Under the pieces are notes generated by a model. It saw nothing but the letters and a program-made list of their open reading frames with translations. It had not been told where the DNA came from and made no database searches. A stretch of DNA of 64,000 bases from Roseibacterium elongatum DSM 19469 (GTDB lineage: Bacteria > Pseudomonadota > Alphaproteobacteria > Rhodobacterales > Rhodobacteraceae), in the NCBI RefSeq assembly GCF_000590925.1, contig NZ_CP004372.1:1407001-1471000 (forward strand), given 5' to 3'. Of this stretch, positions 53,481 to 62,469 are shown one piece after another; the stretch's first letter is position 1, and every line of letters starts with the position of its first letter. A program made the translations under genes and the position numbers.

Positions 53481-54657
53481 TCAGGGGCGTTCGACGCACA
53501 GCGCCACACCCATTCCGCCGCCGATGCAAAGGGTCGCGAGGCCTTTCTTGGCGTCACGGCGCTTCATTTCGAAAAGCAGCGTGTTCAGGACGCGGGCCCC
53601 CGAGGCGCCGATCGGGTGGCCGATGGCGATGGCACCGCCGTTCACGTTCACGATGGCCGGATCCCAGCCCATGTCCTTGTTCACGGCACAGGCCTGCGCG
53701 GCAAAGGCTTCGTTTGCCTCCACCAGATCGAGGTCGTCGACCGACCAGCCCGCCTTGTCCAGTGCCTTGCGCGAGGCGTAGATCGGCCCGACGCCCATGA
53801 TCGAGGGGTCGAGACCGGCCGTTGCGTAGGACGCGATCCGTGCCAGCGGTTCGATCCCGCGCTTCTCGGCCTCGTCGGCGCTCATCAGGAGGGTTGCGGC
53901 GGCGCCGTCGTTTAGGCCGCTTGCGTTCGCGGCCGTGACCGAGCCGTCCTTGGTGAAGGCGGGGCGCAGTTTCTGCATCGCTTCCATCGTCGCGCCGTGG
54001 CGGATGTATTCATCGCTGTCCACGACGATGTCGCCCTTGCGGGTCTTGATGGTCACGGCCGTGATCTCGTCGGCGAACCGACCCTCTTTCTGGGCGGCCT
54101 CGGCCTTGTTCTGGCTGGCGACGGCGAATTCGTCCTGCATGTCGCGGCTGATCTGCCACTGTTGGGCCACGTTTTCGGCGGTCTGGCCCATGTGATAGCC
54201 GTTGAAGGCATCCCACAGGCCGTCGCGAATCATCGTGTCGATATATTGCATGTCGCCCATTTTCTGACCCTGGCGCAGGGGGGCGGCAGTGGGGGCTCAT
54301 CGACATGTTTTCCTGGCCGCCTGCAATGACGATCTCCGCATCGCCCAGCATGATGTGCTGTGCACCCAGCGCCACCGCCCGCAGGCCCGACCCGCAGACC
54401 TGGTTGATGCCCCATGCCGCGGCCTCTTTCGGGAAGCCCGCGTTGATATGGGCCTGACGAGCGGGGTTCTGACCCTGCGCGGCGGTCAGGACCTGCCCGA
54501 GGATGGTTTCGCTGATCTCGGACTTGTCGACGCCGGCGCGGTCAGCCACCGCCTCGAGAACGATGCGGCCCAGCTCATGGGCCGGTGTGTTTGCGAATGA
54601 GCCCAAGAAGCTTCCCACGGGGGTGCGCGCGGCCGAGGCGATGACGACGTTGGTCAT
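53481..54657 (-). CDS. phbA: Acetyl-CoA acetyltransferase (beta-ketothiolase), interrupted by a +1 frameshift
   Basis: Condenses two acetyl-CoA to acetoacetyl-CoA. The first part runs [20 protein letters not shown] through [15 protein letters not shown] (acylated Cys about residue 88) to [13 protein letters not shown]. There a C6 run (plus-strand G6 at 54276-54281) shifts the frame. In the second frame [18 protein letters not shown] continues to the catalytic [19 protein letters not shown] and [10 protein letters not shown]. Removing one base gives 391 residues, the normal length. Both parts are highly conserved, so a sequence error is likelier than loss. Downstream are a terminator, patatin and phbB. 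Confidence 0.88.
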
Positions 54658-54842
54658 GAATGTCCCTTTCCTTGTGTCCTGCAGCCGTCCCACTCACCCG
54701 AGAGGGGGTCGTTCGCAGCTGTCTCGCCATCTTTGATAGAATCCGTATGGGGTCGATACAACCGACAGTGTGTCCCAGCGTCACGCTTTGTCCCGCCCGC
54801 GTCCGGGGCCGGCCGATTGCGTGGTCGGGACCAGGTGCCTGG

Positions 54843-55676
54843 TCAGGCGCGGCGCGCGGTGGGGTCGGCCGTCTGGGCCCAGGGCGGCCTCAGGCTGGGC
54901 GCACCGAAGAGATAGCCCTGCATGCAATCGACGCCGGCCTGTGTCAGCCATTGTGCTTCGGCCTGGGTCTCGACCGCTTCGGCAACGACCAGCATGTCGA
55001 AATGCCGGCCGAGGGAAATCAGCGCCTCGGACAGGACCTGGTTGTCGGCGTCTTCGTGTACCCCGCGCGAGAACTGGCCATCGATCTTGAGGATGTCGAA
55101 GCAGAACTGCTTGAGGTGGCGGAAGGCCGTATAGCCTGCGCCAAAGTCATCCAGCGCGAAGGTGACGCCTTTGTCCTGCAATTCCTCCATGAAAATGGCC
55201 ACGATCTCGGGCATCTGCATGGCCGAGCTTTCGGTGATTTCGAGGATCAGCCGTTCGACCACGTCGGGCCGGTACTTGAGAAACCCTTTCAGGATCTTCA
55301 TCCATTTCGGGTAACCAACCGACCGGGCCGACATGTTGATCGACAGGCGCAGGGTGGGGTGCTGATGCAATGTCCGCAGACCCGCAAGCAGGGCGGCACA
55401 ATCGATCTGGCGGCCAAGATCGCGGTCTTCCACAGCACCCATGAAATCGCGCGCCGGTATGATCCGGCCGGTTTCGTCGAGGATCCGGATCAACCCCTCC
55501 CAGAAGGCGACGCCTTGCCCGTCCGCGCGGATGATCGGCTGAAAGGCGAGCACGGCATCGTTGCGGGCCAGCGCCTGTTCGACCATGGCCATGGTGCCGC
55601 GGTCCCGCTGGCTGATTGCGACCTCGAGCGGGCTGCCAAGGCCGGGTTCGATCAGATCGTGCCCTTTGCGCCGCAT
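54843..55676 (-). CDS. EAL-domain cyclic-di-GMP phosphodiesterase (stand-alone)
   Basis: 277 residues, almost only an EAL domain, with no GGDEF domain and no membrane segment. The signature reads EGL (FWEGLIRI) in place of EAL, and other catalytic positions are kept: Asn in INMSARSV, Glu in LEITESSA, Asp pair in LDDFGAGYT, Lys in DILKIDGQF, Glu in VAEAVET, Gln in MQGYLFG. It should be active. It lowers c-di-GMP and favours motility over biofilm. GGAGG lies 7 bp before the ATG at 55676. Divergent from tag. Confidence 0.88.
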   Translation of the reverse strand: MRRKGHDLIEPGLGSPLEVAISQRDRGTMAMVEQALARNDAVLAFQPIIRADGQGVAFWEGLIRILDETGRIIPARDFMGAVEDRDLGRQIDCAALLAGLRTLHQHPTLRLSINMSARSVGYPKWMKILKGFLKYRPDVVERLILEITESSAMQMPEIVAIFMEELQDKGVTFALDDFGAGYTAFRHLKQFCFDILKIDGQFSRGVHEDADNQVLSEALISLGRHFDMLVVAEAVETQAEAQWLTQAGVDCMQGYLFGAPSLRPPWAQTADPTARRA

Positions 55677-55781
55677 ATCTCCACCTCCGTGCATCCTTCG
55701 ATGGACGTAATGCCGCCACAGCTCTTAAGAATCGGTGAAATTTCACATTTTGTTCTAATTGCAGGCAGAAAGGCGCGGACA

Positions 55782-56369
55782 ATGCGTGACACGGAAAGCG
55801 GGCGTTGCGGATGGTGTGGCACCGACCCGCTTTATGTCGCCTACCACGATACCGAATGGGGCGTGCCCGAACGCGACAGCCGGGCCTTGTGGGAAAAACT
55901 GATCCTCGACGGGTTCCAGGCCGGCCTCAGCTGGATCACGATTCTGCGCAAGCGCGAGGCGTTTCGCGACGCCTTCGCCGGGTTCGACCCCGAGGTGATC
56001 GCCGCCTGGGGCGAGCCCGAGGTCCTGCGGCTGCTGGAGAATCCGGGGATTGTCCGCCACCGTGGCAAGATCGAGGCGACGATCGGAAACGCCCGCGCCT
56101 TCCTCGAGATGGAGGAGGGCCGCGGGTTCGCAGACCGCATGTGGGATTACGTCGACGGCACCCCGATCCAGAACAGGTGGACGACATTGGCCGAGGTGCC
56201 GGCCTTCACCCCCCTGTCCGAGGGCATATCGAAGGATCTGAAGCGGGCGGGCTTTCGGTTCTGCGGCCCGACGATCGTCTATGCCTGGATGCAGGCCACC
56301 GGGTTGATCAACGACCACCTCGTCGGTTGCCCGCGTTACGCACCTGTCGCGGCGCTTTCGCAGGGGTAA
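55782..56369 (+). CDS. tag: DNA-3-methyladenine glycosylase I
   Basis: 195-residue base-excision repair enzyme removing 3-methyladenine. N-terminal RCGWCGTDPLYVAYHDTEWG with zinc-ligand Cys and His, LILDGFQAGLSWITIL, catalytic-site Glu in the conserved block, and C-terminal zinc Cys/His in NDHLVGCPRY are present. Single gene, with an AAGG-type site ahead of the ATG. It converges on the TlpA-like gene. Confidence 0.94.
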   Translation: MRDTESGRCGWCGTDPLYVAYHDTEWGVPERDSRALWEKLILDGFQAGLSWITILRKREAFRDAFAGFDPEVIAAWGEPEVLRLLENPGIVRHRGKIEATIGNARAFLEMEEGRGFADRMWDYVDGTPIQNRWTTLAEVPAFTPLSEGISKDLKRAGFRFCGPTIVYAWMQATGLINDHLVGCPRYAPVAALSQG

Positions 56370-56377
56370 GGTTCGGC

Positions 56378-56422
56378 GGGAAACGTTTTTTCCCTCGACC
56401 GGCGTTGCGGCGTCGCGAGGGA
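56378..56422. terminator. Hairpin pair between convergent tag and tlpA-like genes
   Basis: TCCCTCG/CGAGGGA (56391-56397 with 56416-56422), plus an alternative GGGAAA/TTTCCC (56378-56383 with 56389-56394). A T6 run follows at about 56432-56437. They fill the gap between the two stops. Confidence 0.55.
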
Positions 56423-56466
56423 GAAACCCGGTTTTTTCGTCTGTTGTCCCGTAGGGAAATCGGCGA

Positions 56467-57021
56467 TCACCCGTCGGCGATCAGCGCCTCGATCAGGGTC
56501 ATCGCCTCGGGGCTGGCCCAGTCGGCGTCGCCCCGCAGCCGGGCGATTTCCTGCCCGTCGCGGTCGAGAATGACGGTGATCGGCAGGCCAAACACGCCCA
56601 TATCACGTGCGATCTGCTGGTTGATATCGCGATACTGGGGCAGGGCGGTCACGCCCTCTTCCTCGAAAAAGCGGCGAATGGCCTGGGGCGGATTGCGCCC
56701 GGTGGCAAGTGTCACCACCCGGAACGTGTCGCTGCCCAGGGTTTCCTGCAAGGTGTTGAGCGCCGGCATTTCCTCGCGGCAGGGGGCGCACCACGTGGCC
56801 CAGAAATTCAGGACGATCACCTGGCCTTCGAAATCGGACAGGCGCCCCTCGGTCTCGTCTTCGCGCAGATAGGGGCCGGTCGAGATGTCCTGCGGCGTAT
56901 CGTGCAGCACGAGGCCGCGCATCTCGCCGGTGGTCAAATCCGACAGGTCCTGCGCGGCGGCGGCATTTGCACCGAGGCCAAGGCCGATGTAGAGCACGAA
57001 CGCGCACATGCTGCGGATCAT
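56467..57021 (-). CDS. TlpA-like thiol:disulphide (thioredoxin-fold) protein
   Basis: 184 residues with a signal peptide (about 1-23, ANAAAAQ). The thioredoxin fold has the active site WCAPC in [16 protein letters not shown]. The cis-Pro is in GLPITVILD. It is periplasmic and reduces or delivers electrons to disulphides, for example in cytochrome c or copper-site maturation. The ATG at 57021 has GGAGG upstream. It is divergent from argH with only 30 bp between the two start codons. Confidence 0.9.
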   Translation of the reverse strand: MIRSMCAFVLYIGLGLGANAAAAQDLSDLTTGEMRGLVLHDTPQDISTGPYLREDETEGRLSDFEGQVIVLNFWATWCAPCREEMPALNTLQETLGSDTFRVVTLATGRNPPQAIRRFFEEEGVTALPQYRDINQQIARDMGVFGLPITVILDRDGQEIARLRGDADWASPEAMTLIEALIADG

Positions 57022-57051
57022 CTTTTCACTCCCTCCGAAGGGCGACTGGAC

Positions 57052-58443
57052 ATGTCTGACACGGGCTCCAACACGATGTGGGGCGGCCGCTTTGCCGCCG
57101 GGCCGGACGCGATCATGGAGGCGATCAATGCCTCGATCGGGTTCGACAAACGACTGGCGCGGCAAGACATCGAAGGCTCCCGCGCCCATGCCGCCATGCT
57201 GGCAGCCACGGGCATCCTGAGGGATAGCGACGCCGAGGCCATCCGGGAAGGGCTGCTCACCGTATTGTCAGAGATCGAGGCCGGCACATTCGCGTTTTCG
57301 ACCGCGCTGGAAGACATCCACATGAATGTCGAGGCCCGGCTGAAGGATCTGCTGGGCGAACCGGCGGGCCGCCTGCACACCGCCCGGTCGCGCAACGATC
57401 AGGTGGCGACCGATTTTCGCCTTTGGGTGCGCGATCAGATCGACGCCGCCATCGCGGGGCTCGAGGCGCTGCAGCGCGCCCTGCTGACACAGGCCGAGGC
57501 CGGGGCCGATTGGGTCATGCCCGGCTTTACCCATCTGCAAACCGCGCAGCCGGTGACCTGGGGCCATCACATGATGGCCTATGTCGAAATGTTCGGCCGC
57601 GACGCCAGCCGGTTCCGCGATGCCCGCGCGCGCATGAACGAATGCCCCCTCGGCGCGGCGGCGCTGGCTGGCACCTCCTTTCCCATCGACCGGCACATGA
57701 CGGCCGAGGCGTTGGGGTTCGAAGCGCCTTGCGCCAATTCGCTCGACGCCGTCAGCGACCGGGATTTCGCGTTGGAATTCCTGTCCTCGGCGACCATCTG
57801 CGCCATGCACCTGTCGCGCTTCTCGGAAGAGCTGGTGATCTGGTCCTCGGCGCAGTTCCGTTTCGTCGCCCTGTCGGACCGGTTTTCGACCGGGTCGTCG
57901 ATCATGCCGCAGAAAAAGAACCCCGACGCGGCCGAGCTGATCCGCGCCAAGATCGGGCGCATCCTGGGGGCCAATGTGGGCCTGCTGACGGTGATGAAGG
58001 GGCTGCCGCTGGCCTATTCCAAGGACATGCAAGAGGACAAGGAACAGGTCTTCGACGCCGCCGACAGCCTGATGCTGGCGCTAGCCGCGATGGAGGGGAT
58101 GGTGCGCGATATGTCCGCAAACCGCCCCGCATTGGAAACGGCCGCGGCCAGCGGGTTTTCCACCGCGACCGATCTGGCCGACTGGCTGGTGCGGGAACTG
58201 GACATGCCGTTCCGCGAGGCGCATCATGTCACGGGCGCTCTGGTCAAGCTGGCCGAAGACAAGGGGTGTGATCTGCCCGACCTGACGCTTGCGGACATGC
58301 AAGGCGTCAACTCCGGGATCACCGAGGGTGTCTTCGACGTGCTGGGCGTTCACAACTCGATCGCTTCGCGCACCTCGTACGGGGGAACGGCCCCGGACCA
58401 GGTGCGCCTGCAAATCGCCCGCTGGAAGGAGAGGCTGGCATGA
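57052..58443 (+). CDS. argH: Argininosuccinate lyase
   Basis: 463-residue fumarase/aspartase-superfamily enzyme producing arginine and fumarate in the last step of arginine synthesis. [37 protein letters not shown] and the signature [11 protein letters not shown] are intact. The stop overlaps the ATG of a 51-aa lipoprotein (ATGA). Only 30 bp lie between its start and that of the divergent tlpA-like gene, so both promoters must overlap or lie inside the other gene. Confidence 0.96.
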   Translation: MSDTGSNTMWGGRFAAGPDAIMEAINASIGFDKRLARQDIEGSRAHAAMLAATGILRDSDAEAIREGLLTVLSEIEAGTFAFSTALEDIHMNVEARLKDLLGEPAGRLHTARSRNDQVATDFRLWVRDQIDAAIAGLEALQRALLTQAEAGADWVMPGFTHLQTAQPVTWGHHMMAYVEMFGRDASRFRDARARMNECPLGAAALAGTSFPIDRHMTAEALGFEAPCANSLDAVSDRDFALEFLSSATICAMHLSRFSEELVIWSSAQFRFVALSDRFSTGSSIMPQKKNPDAAELIRAKIGRILGANVGLLTVMKGLPLAYSKDMQEDKEQVFDAADSLMLALAAMEGMVRDMSANRPALETAAASGFSTATDLADWLVRELDMPFREAHHVTGALVKLAEDKGCDLPDLTLADMQGVNSGITEGVFDVLGVHNSIASRTSYGGTAPDQVRLQIARWKERLA

Positions 58444-58595
58444 CGACGAAACGGTCCCTGTTGCCCCTGGCGCTCTGCGCCGTCCTGCTGGCGGCCTGCG
58501 GTGCGGATGGCGAGCCCGAAACGCCCGATCGCGCGACGCCGGGGGTGTCTGTCTCCGGCACGGTCGAAATCGGGCTCAGGGGCGGGTCGCGCTAG
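58440..58595 (+). CDS. Tiny lipoprotein (LptM/YifL-like by context)
   Basis: 51 residues encoded from the ATG that overlaps the argH stop. Signal peptide with lipobox LLAAC (Cys20), then [11 protein letters not shown]. LptM (YifL) of Escherichia coli, which helps LptD maturation at the outer membrane, has the mature start CGQKGPLYLP and lies beside lysA/dapF; this gene shares the small size, the CG..G pattern and the usual neighbours, but the match is short. It would be anchored in the outer or inner membrane. Confidence 0.7.
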   Translation: MTTKRSLLPLALCAVLLAACGADGEPETPDRATPGVSVSGTVEIGLRGGSR

Positions 58596-58724
58596 GCCCC
58601 ATGGACCGGTCGCGCCGCGCCGGGCGCGCGCCCCATGATCGGTGTTGAACCCGCAAGGTTCCGGCCTTACGGTCCATCAACCAACGTGCCGAACCCTTAC
58701 GCTTTTTTCCAAAGAACAGGTCCA

Positions 58725-59192
58725 ATGGAAAAGATCCCGATGACACCCGCGGGCCACAAGGCCCTGAACGACGAACTGAAAAAACTGCGTACCGTCGAGC
58801 GCCCGGCGATCATCCAGGCGATCGCCGAAGCGCGGGAACATGGCGACCTGTCGGAAAACGCCGAGTACCATTCGGCCCGCGAAAAGCAGTCATTCATCGA
58901 GGGGCGCATCAAGGAGCTTGAGGGCATGCTTGGCCTTGCGCAGGTCATCGACCCCAAAACCCTGTCGGGACCCATCAAGTTCGGCGCCACGGTCGTGCTG
59001 GTCGACGAAGATGACGTCGAAAAGAAATACCAGATCGTGGGCGAGGCCGAGGCGGATATCGAAAAGGGCCTTCTCAACATCAAGTCGCCCCTTGCGCGCG
59101 CCTTGATCGGCAAGGAAGAGGGCGATACCGTCGATGTCAGGACGCCGGGCGGCACCAAGGAATACGAGATCCTCACGATCTCCTACGTCTGA
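58725..59192 (+). CDS. greA: Transcription elongation factor GreA
   Basis: 155 residues. The N-terminal coiled coil ([40 protein letters not shown] with catalytic acidic tip DLSENAEY) and the C-terminal FKBP-like domain match GreA. It rescues backtracked RNA polymerase. GAACAGG lies ahead of the ATG at 58725, and a T6 run precedes it. Confidence 0.97.
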   Translation: MEKIPMTPAGHKALNDELKKLRTVERPAIIQAIAEAREHGDLSENAEYHSAREKQSFIEGRIKELEGMLGLAQVIDPKTLSGPIKFGATVVLVDEDDVEKKYQIVGEAEADIEKGLLNIKSPLARALIGKEEGDTVDVRTPGGTKEYEILTISYV

Positions 59193-59251
59193 ACGGGCTC
59201 GCGGACGGCCACACCCTGTCTGACTGCCTGTGCTGAGGTCGCCGCCACCCG

Positions 59252-60274
59252 ATGCAAGATGACTCCAAGCCTTCGTCCCTGGACCTCGGTCTTTACGCCC
59301 GCAGCGGGCCCGAGCCCAGGATCACGGCCATCGAAATCATCGCAGGTGCGCTGTCCCTGATCTGGCTGGCGGCGGTGGTGCTGTTCGGCTTCGACGATGG
59401 CGACAATGGCGGCGCCGGAATGGCCGGCATGATCCTGTCGGTGCTGGCGATCCTTTTGCCGGTGGCCCTGATCTGGGTGGCGGCCATGGCGGCCCGAACC
59501 GCCCGCGCGTTGCGGCAGGAAGCGGCGCGACTGCAGGCCTCCATCGACGCGATGCGGGCGGCCTATGTCGAGCAACAGCAAAAACAGGCACTCGACCTCA
59601 AGCCGGACCTGGTGAGAAAGCTCGACGAACTGGTGGCCAGCCAGGGGGGTAGCGCGTCGGATGCGCGCCCGGCCACGTTCACATCGATGCGCGCCGCGCC
59701 CCCGCCCGAGGTGCGGGCGGCGATCGGCCCCTCTGCCGATCCGGAATCCGAGGCGCCGCAGCCGGCCCTCGCGCTGGCGCTGTCGCAAACGCCCGAACGC
59801 GATCCGATTTCCGTCTCCGACTTCATCAAGGCACTGAACTTTCCCGAGAACGAGCACGACAAGGAAGGCTTTCGCACGCTGCGCCGCGCGCTCGAGGATC
59901 GGGGGACCGAACGCCTTATCCGGGCCAGCCAGGACGTTCTGACGTTGCTCAGCCAGGATGGCATCTACATGGACGATCTGCGCCCCGATCGCGCGCGGCC
60001 CGAGATCTGGCGCCGCTTTGCGCAAGGCGAACGCGGTCGCCCTGTCGCGGCCCTGGGGGGGATCCATGATCGCTCGTCCCTCGTGCTGGCGGCGGGCCGC
60101 ATGAAAAAGGACCCGGTGTTTCGCGATGCGGCGCATCACTTCCTGCGCCATTTCGACCGAACCTTCATGGGGTTCGAGAAGAATGCCAGCGACGAGGAAA
60201 TCGCCCGCCTGGCCGATACACGGACTGCGCGGGCCTTCATGTTGCTGGGGCGGGTGACGGGCACCTTCGATTGA
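59252..60274 (+). CDS. Conserved hypothetical membrane protein
   Basis: 340 residues, family not recognised. Two hydrophobic helices near the N-terminus (about 27-46 and 56-80) are followed by a short coiled coil (ALRQEAARLQASIDAMRAAY), a Pro/Ala-rich linker, and a soluble helical C-terminal domain (SVSDFIKALNFPENEHDKEGF, RRFAQGERGRPVAALGGI, DAAHHFLRHFDRTF). The C-terminal part is cytoplasmic by the positive-inside pattern. It follows greA by 59 bp, and a perfect hairpin lies after its stop. No function is inferred. Confidence 0.78.
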   Translation: MQDDSKPSSLDLGLYARSGPEPRITAIEIIAGALSLIWLAAVVLFGFDDGDNGGAGMAGMILSVLAILLPVALIWVAAMAARTARALRQEAARLQASIDAMRAAYVEQQQKQALDLKPDLVRKLDELVASQGGSASDARPATFTSMRAAPPPEVRAAIGPSADPESEAPQPALALALSQTPERDPISVSDFIKALNFPENEHDKEGFRTLRRALEDRGTERLIRASQDVLTLLSQDGIYMDDLRPDRARPEIWRRFAQGERGRPVAALGGIHDRSSLVLAAGRMKKDPVFRDAAHHFLRHFDRTFMGFEKNASDEEIARLADTRTARAFMLLGRVTGTFD

Positions 60275-60280
60275 GTCCTG

Positions 60281-60310
60281 GCCGAAAATCCTTCGAAAAG
60301 GATTTTCGGC
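60281..60310. terminator. Bidirectional perfect hairpin
   Basis: Stem GCCGAAAATCCTT/AAGGATTTTCGGC (60281-60293 with 60298-60310), loop CGAA. It lies between convergent genes and shares its design with the hairpins at 32295 and 49076. Confidence 0.75.
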
Positions 60311-60321
60311 TTGCAGCGCGC

Positions 60322-60945
60322 CTAGGATCTTGGGGGGCGGGGCTTGTAGACGGGCAGCGACCATCCGAACGCAAGCGACCCGGCGCGCAGGGCGAAACTG
60401 ACGGCGATACAGGTGGCCATTGGCACTGCGGGCTGGCTGGTGATCAGGCCCGCGCCGACCGCGGCGCAGGCCCCGCCCAGGGCCGCTGTGACATAGAGCT
60501 CGTTCTGCCGGATCAGCAATGGCACCTCGTTCGCGACGATGTCGCGCAACAGACCGCCGAAGCACCCCGTCGTCACACCCATCAGGATGACGATGGTCAG
60601 GCTTTGGTCCATTTCGGTCGCCGCCCGCACCCCGGCTGCGACGGCGACCGGCAAGGCCAGCGCATCCAGCCAGACCAGCACGGTCTTTCGGCTCTCCAGC
60701 AGATGAGCGGTGAAGAAAACGATCAGCGCAGCAGCCCCCGCGATCAGCAAGGGCACGGGATCGGCGATCCAGAACACCGGGTTCCGGTCCAGCAGCAGGT
60801 CACGCACCGTGCCGCCACCCACCGCCGTCAGGCCGGCCAGAAAGGCAAAGCCCACGATGTCCAGTTGCGCGCGGCTGGCCGCCAGTGCCCCCGACAGCGC
60901 AAAGATCAGCGCCGAGACATAGTCGAGGGCCAGCACGACGTTCAT
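60322..60945 (-). CDS. TRIC/UPF0126 family cation channel protein
   Basis: 207 residues with six or seven hydrophobic helices and two internal repeats, each with a Gly-rich TRIC motif: [13 protein letters not shown] and [16 protein letters not shown]. Bacterial TRIC homologues (YicG-like) are trimeric potassium-permeable channels in the inner membrane. Its start overlaps the rnhA stop by 4 bp; last gene of the operon from ispH. Confidence 0.9.
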   Translation of the reverse strand: MNVVLALDYVSALIFALSGALAASRAQLDIVGFAFLAGLTAVGGGTVRDLLLDRNPVFWIADPVPLLIAGAAALIVFFTAHLLESRKTVLVWLDALALPVAVAAGVRAATEMDQSLTIVILMGVTTGCFGGLLRDIVANEVPLLIRQNELYVTAALGGACAAVGAGLITSQPAVPMATCIAVSFALRAGSLAFGWSLPVYKPRPPRS

Positions 60946-61391
60946 TTGAACGGCTTCATTCCGGCGCGCGCCAATTCATCGGCGCGTTCGTTTTCGGGGT
61001 GCCCGGCATGGCCCTTGACCCATTCCCATGTCACATCGTGGCGGCGTGCGGCCTCGTCCAGCCGGCGCCACAGGTCTTCGTTCTTCACCGGTTTCTTCGT
61101 CGAGGTCTTCCAGCCGTTCTTTTTCCAGCTGAACAGCCATGCGGTGATGCCGCCTTTGACATAGGCACTGTCGGTCACGACGGTGATCTTCGAGGGGCGT
61201 TCCAGCGCCTCGAGCGCCGAGATCGCGGCCAGCAACTCCATCCGGTTGTTGGTGGTCTGCGCTTCGCCGCCTTTCAGGGTGCGTTCCTTCAGGACGGTCT
61301 CGCCGGTCTTGGCCTGCAACAGCGCCCCCCAACCGCCCGGTCCGGGGTTCCCGGAACAGGCGCCATCTGTATAGGCGAATAACTCAGCCAT
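60942..61391 (-). CDS. rnhA: Ribonuclease HI
   Basis: 149 residues. Catalytic acids lie in [16 protein letters not shown] (Asp), NNRMELLAA (Glu), [10 protein letters not shown] (Asp) and the final Asp in NERADELA. It removes RNA in RNA:DNA hybrids. Overlaps the methyltransferase gene upstream by 8 bp and the TRIC gene by 4 bp. Confidence 0.96.
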   Translation of the reverse strand: MAELFAYTDGACSGNPGPGGWGALLQAKTGETVLKERTLKGGEAQTTNNRMELLAAISALEALERPSKITVVTDSAYVKGGITAWLFSWKKNGWKTSTKKPVKNEDLWRRLDEAARRHDVTWEWVKGHAGHPENERADELARAGMKPFK

Positions 61392-61974
61392 GGCGCGCCG
61401 TCATCAGGATGAAAGGCTCTGCCCGGCCGGCAAGCCCCGTCTCTTTGCCGGTTTCGGTATGGATCACCTCGAACCCCGTTTGCGCCAGCAGCGCGACCAG
61501 CTCTTCCTCGGAATAGTAGGTGTAAAAGCGGCCCAGCCTGTCGCGCCCTGCGCCCGTGCCCAGTTTGAGGCCCAGAAACAGCAGCCCGTTGGGCGTCAGG
61601 GCCCGGCCGATGGCCGTCAGATGCCGTCCCATCTGGTGTCTTTCGGCGTGCAGCAGGCTGAAACTGGCCCAGACCGCGTCGAACGCGGCCGTGGCCGTCA
61701 GATCCTCCGCGCCGCAAAGATGCGTATCGACGCGATGGCGGCGGGCTGTTGCGACGAACTCGGGGCATGGGTCGTATCCGATGACACGCATGCCGGCCTC
61801 GGACATCAGGCGCGCATGCACGCCGGGCCCGCAGCCGAGGTCGAGGATATGCGCGCCCGGCGGCAGGCGCGCCAGGAACCCCTCGAGGCTGCGGCGTTGC
61901 GTATCCGTGATCGGCAGGGCGGCATACTGATCCGCGCGATCGCGATAGGCGTCCAGTGTGCGCGCGTCGCTCAT
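61384..61974 (-). CDS. Class I SAM-dependent methyltransferase (paralogue 2)
   Basis: 196 residues, starting [23 protein letters not shown] motif [15 protein letters not shown] near residue 43, acidic motif [10 protein letters not shown], then [13 protein letters not shown] and [21 protein letters not shown]. It shares this exact layout with the gene at 63126-63731, so they are paralogues within one operon. The substrate is unknown. The start overlaps the DUF3429 gene stop by 4 bp. Confidence 0.87.
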   Translation of the reverse strand: MSDARTLDAYRDRADQYAALPITDTQRRSLEGFLARLPPGAHILDLGCGPGVHARLMSEAGMRVIGYDPCPEFVATARRHRVDTHLCGAEDLTATAAFDAVWASFSLLHAERHQMGRHLTAIGRALTPNGLLFLGLKLGTGAGRDRLGRFYTYYSEEELVALLAQTGFEVIHTETGKETGLAGRAEPFILMTARHG

Positions 61975-62427
61975 GCCAGCACGGCCCCAAGACCGAGGCA
62001 GATCACGACGACAGCCGTCAGCAACAGGCGCAGGCTCATCCACCACTCCGGCGCGACCTTGGCGCGATGCGCGCTCCAGTCGATCGGCAGCAGCACGACA
62101 AACCCGACAATCAGGGTCCACAGGGCGGGCTGTGTCGCGCCGGATGCCGTCAGAAACCCCCAGATCGGCGGCAGGACGGACAAGGCATAGAACAGGTTGG
62201 CGGTCGGCCCGTCGAAGCGTGTGGCAAACCCCCAGATGACACCGGCCATGAAGCTCAGGATCGTCAGGCCGTAGACCTGCAGCAGGACCGGCCCGTTCAG
62301 GCGCGGCGGCAGGATGACCGAGGACAAGGGGGCAAGGTCGGGCCAGATGCTGGTGATCGGCCCCCCAGACAAAGGGGGTCAGGCCAGCGAGGCCGAGCAG
62401 AAGCGGGGTCAGGGGTATGCGCGTCAT
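61971..62427 (-). CDS. DUF3429 membrane protein, interrupted by a +1 frameshift
   Basis: Frame 1 gives MTRIPLTPLLLGLAGLTPFV up to WG, then a six-base G run (plus-strand C6 at 62361-62366) breaks the frame. The second frame continues ITSIWPDLAPLSSVILPP and LTILSFMAGVIWGFATRF, LSVLPPIWGFL, to a C-terminal helix. Removing one base gives 151 residues with about five hydrophobic helices, matching DUF3429. It is an inner-membrane protein of unknown role. Confidence 0.8.
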
Positions 62428-62469
62428 GGGGCGTTATCTGCCTGTCGAACGCGCATGGGGCAAGACCCC

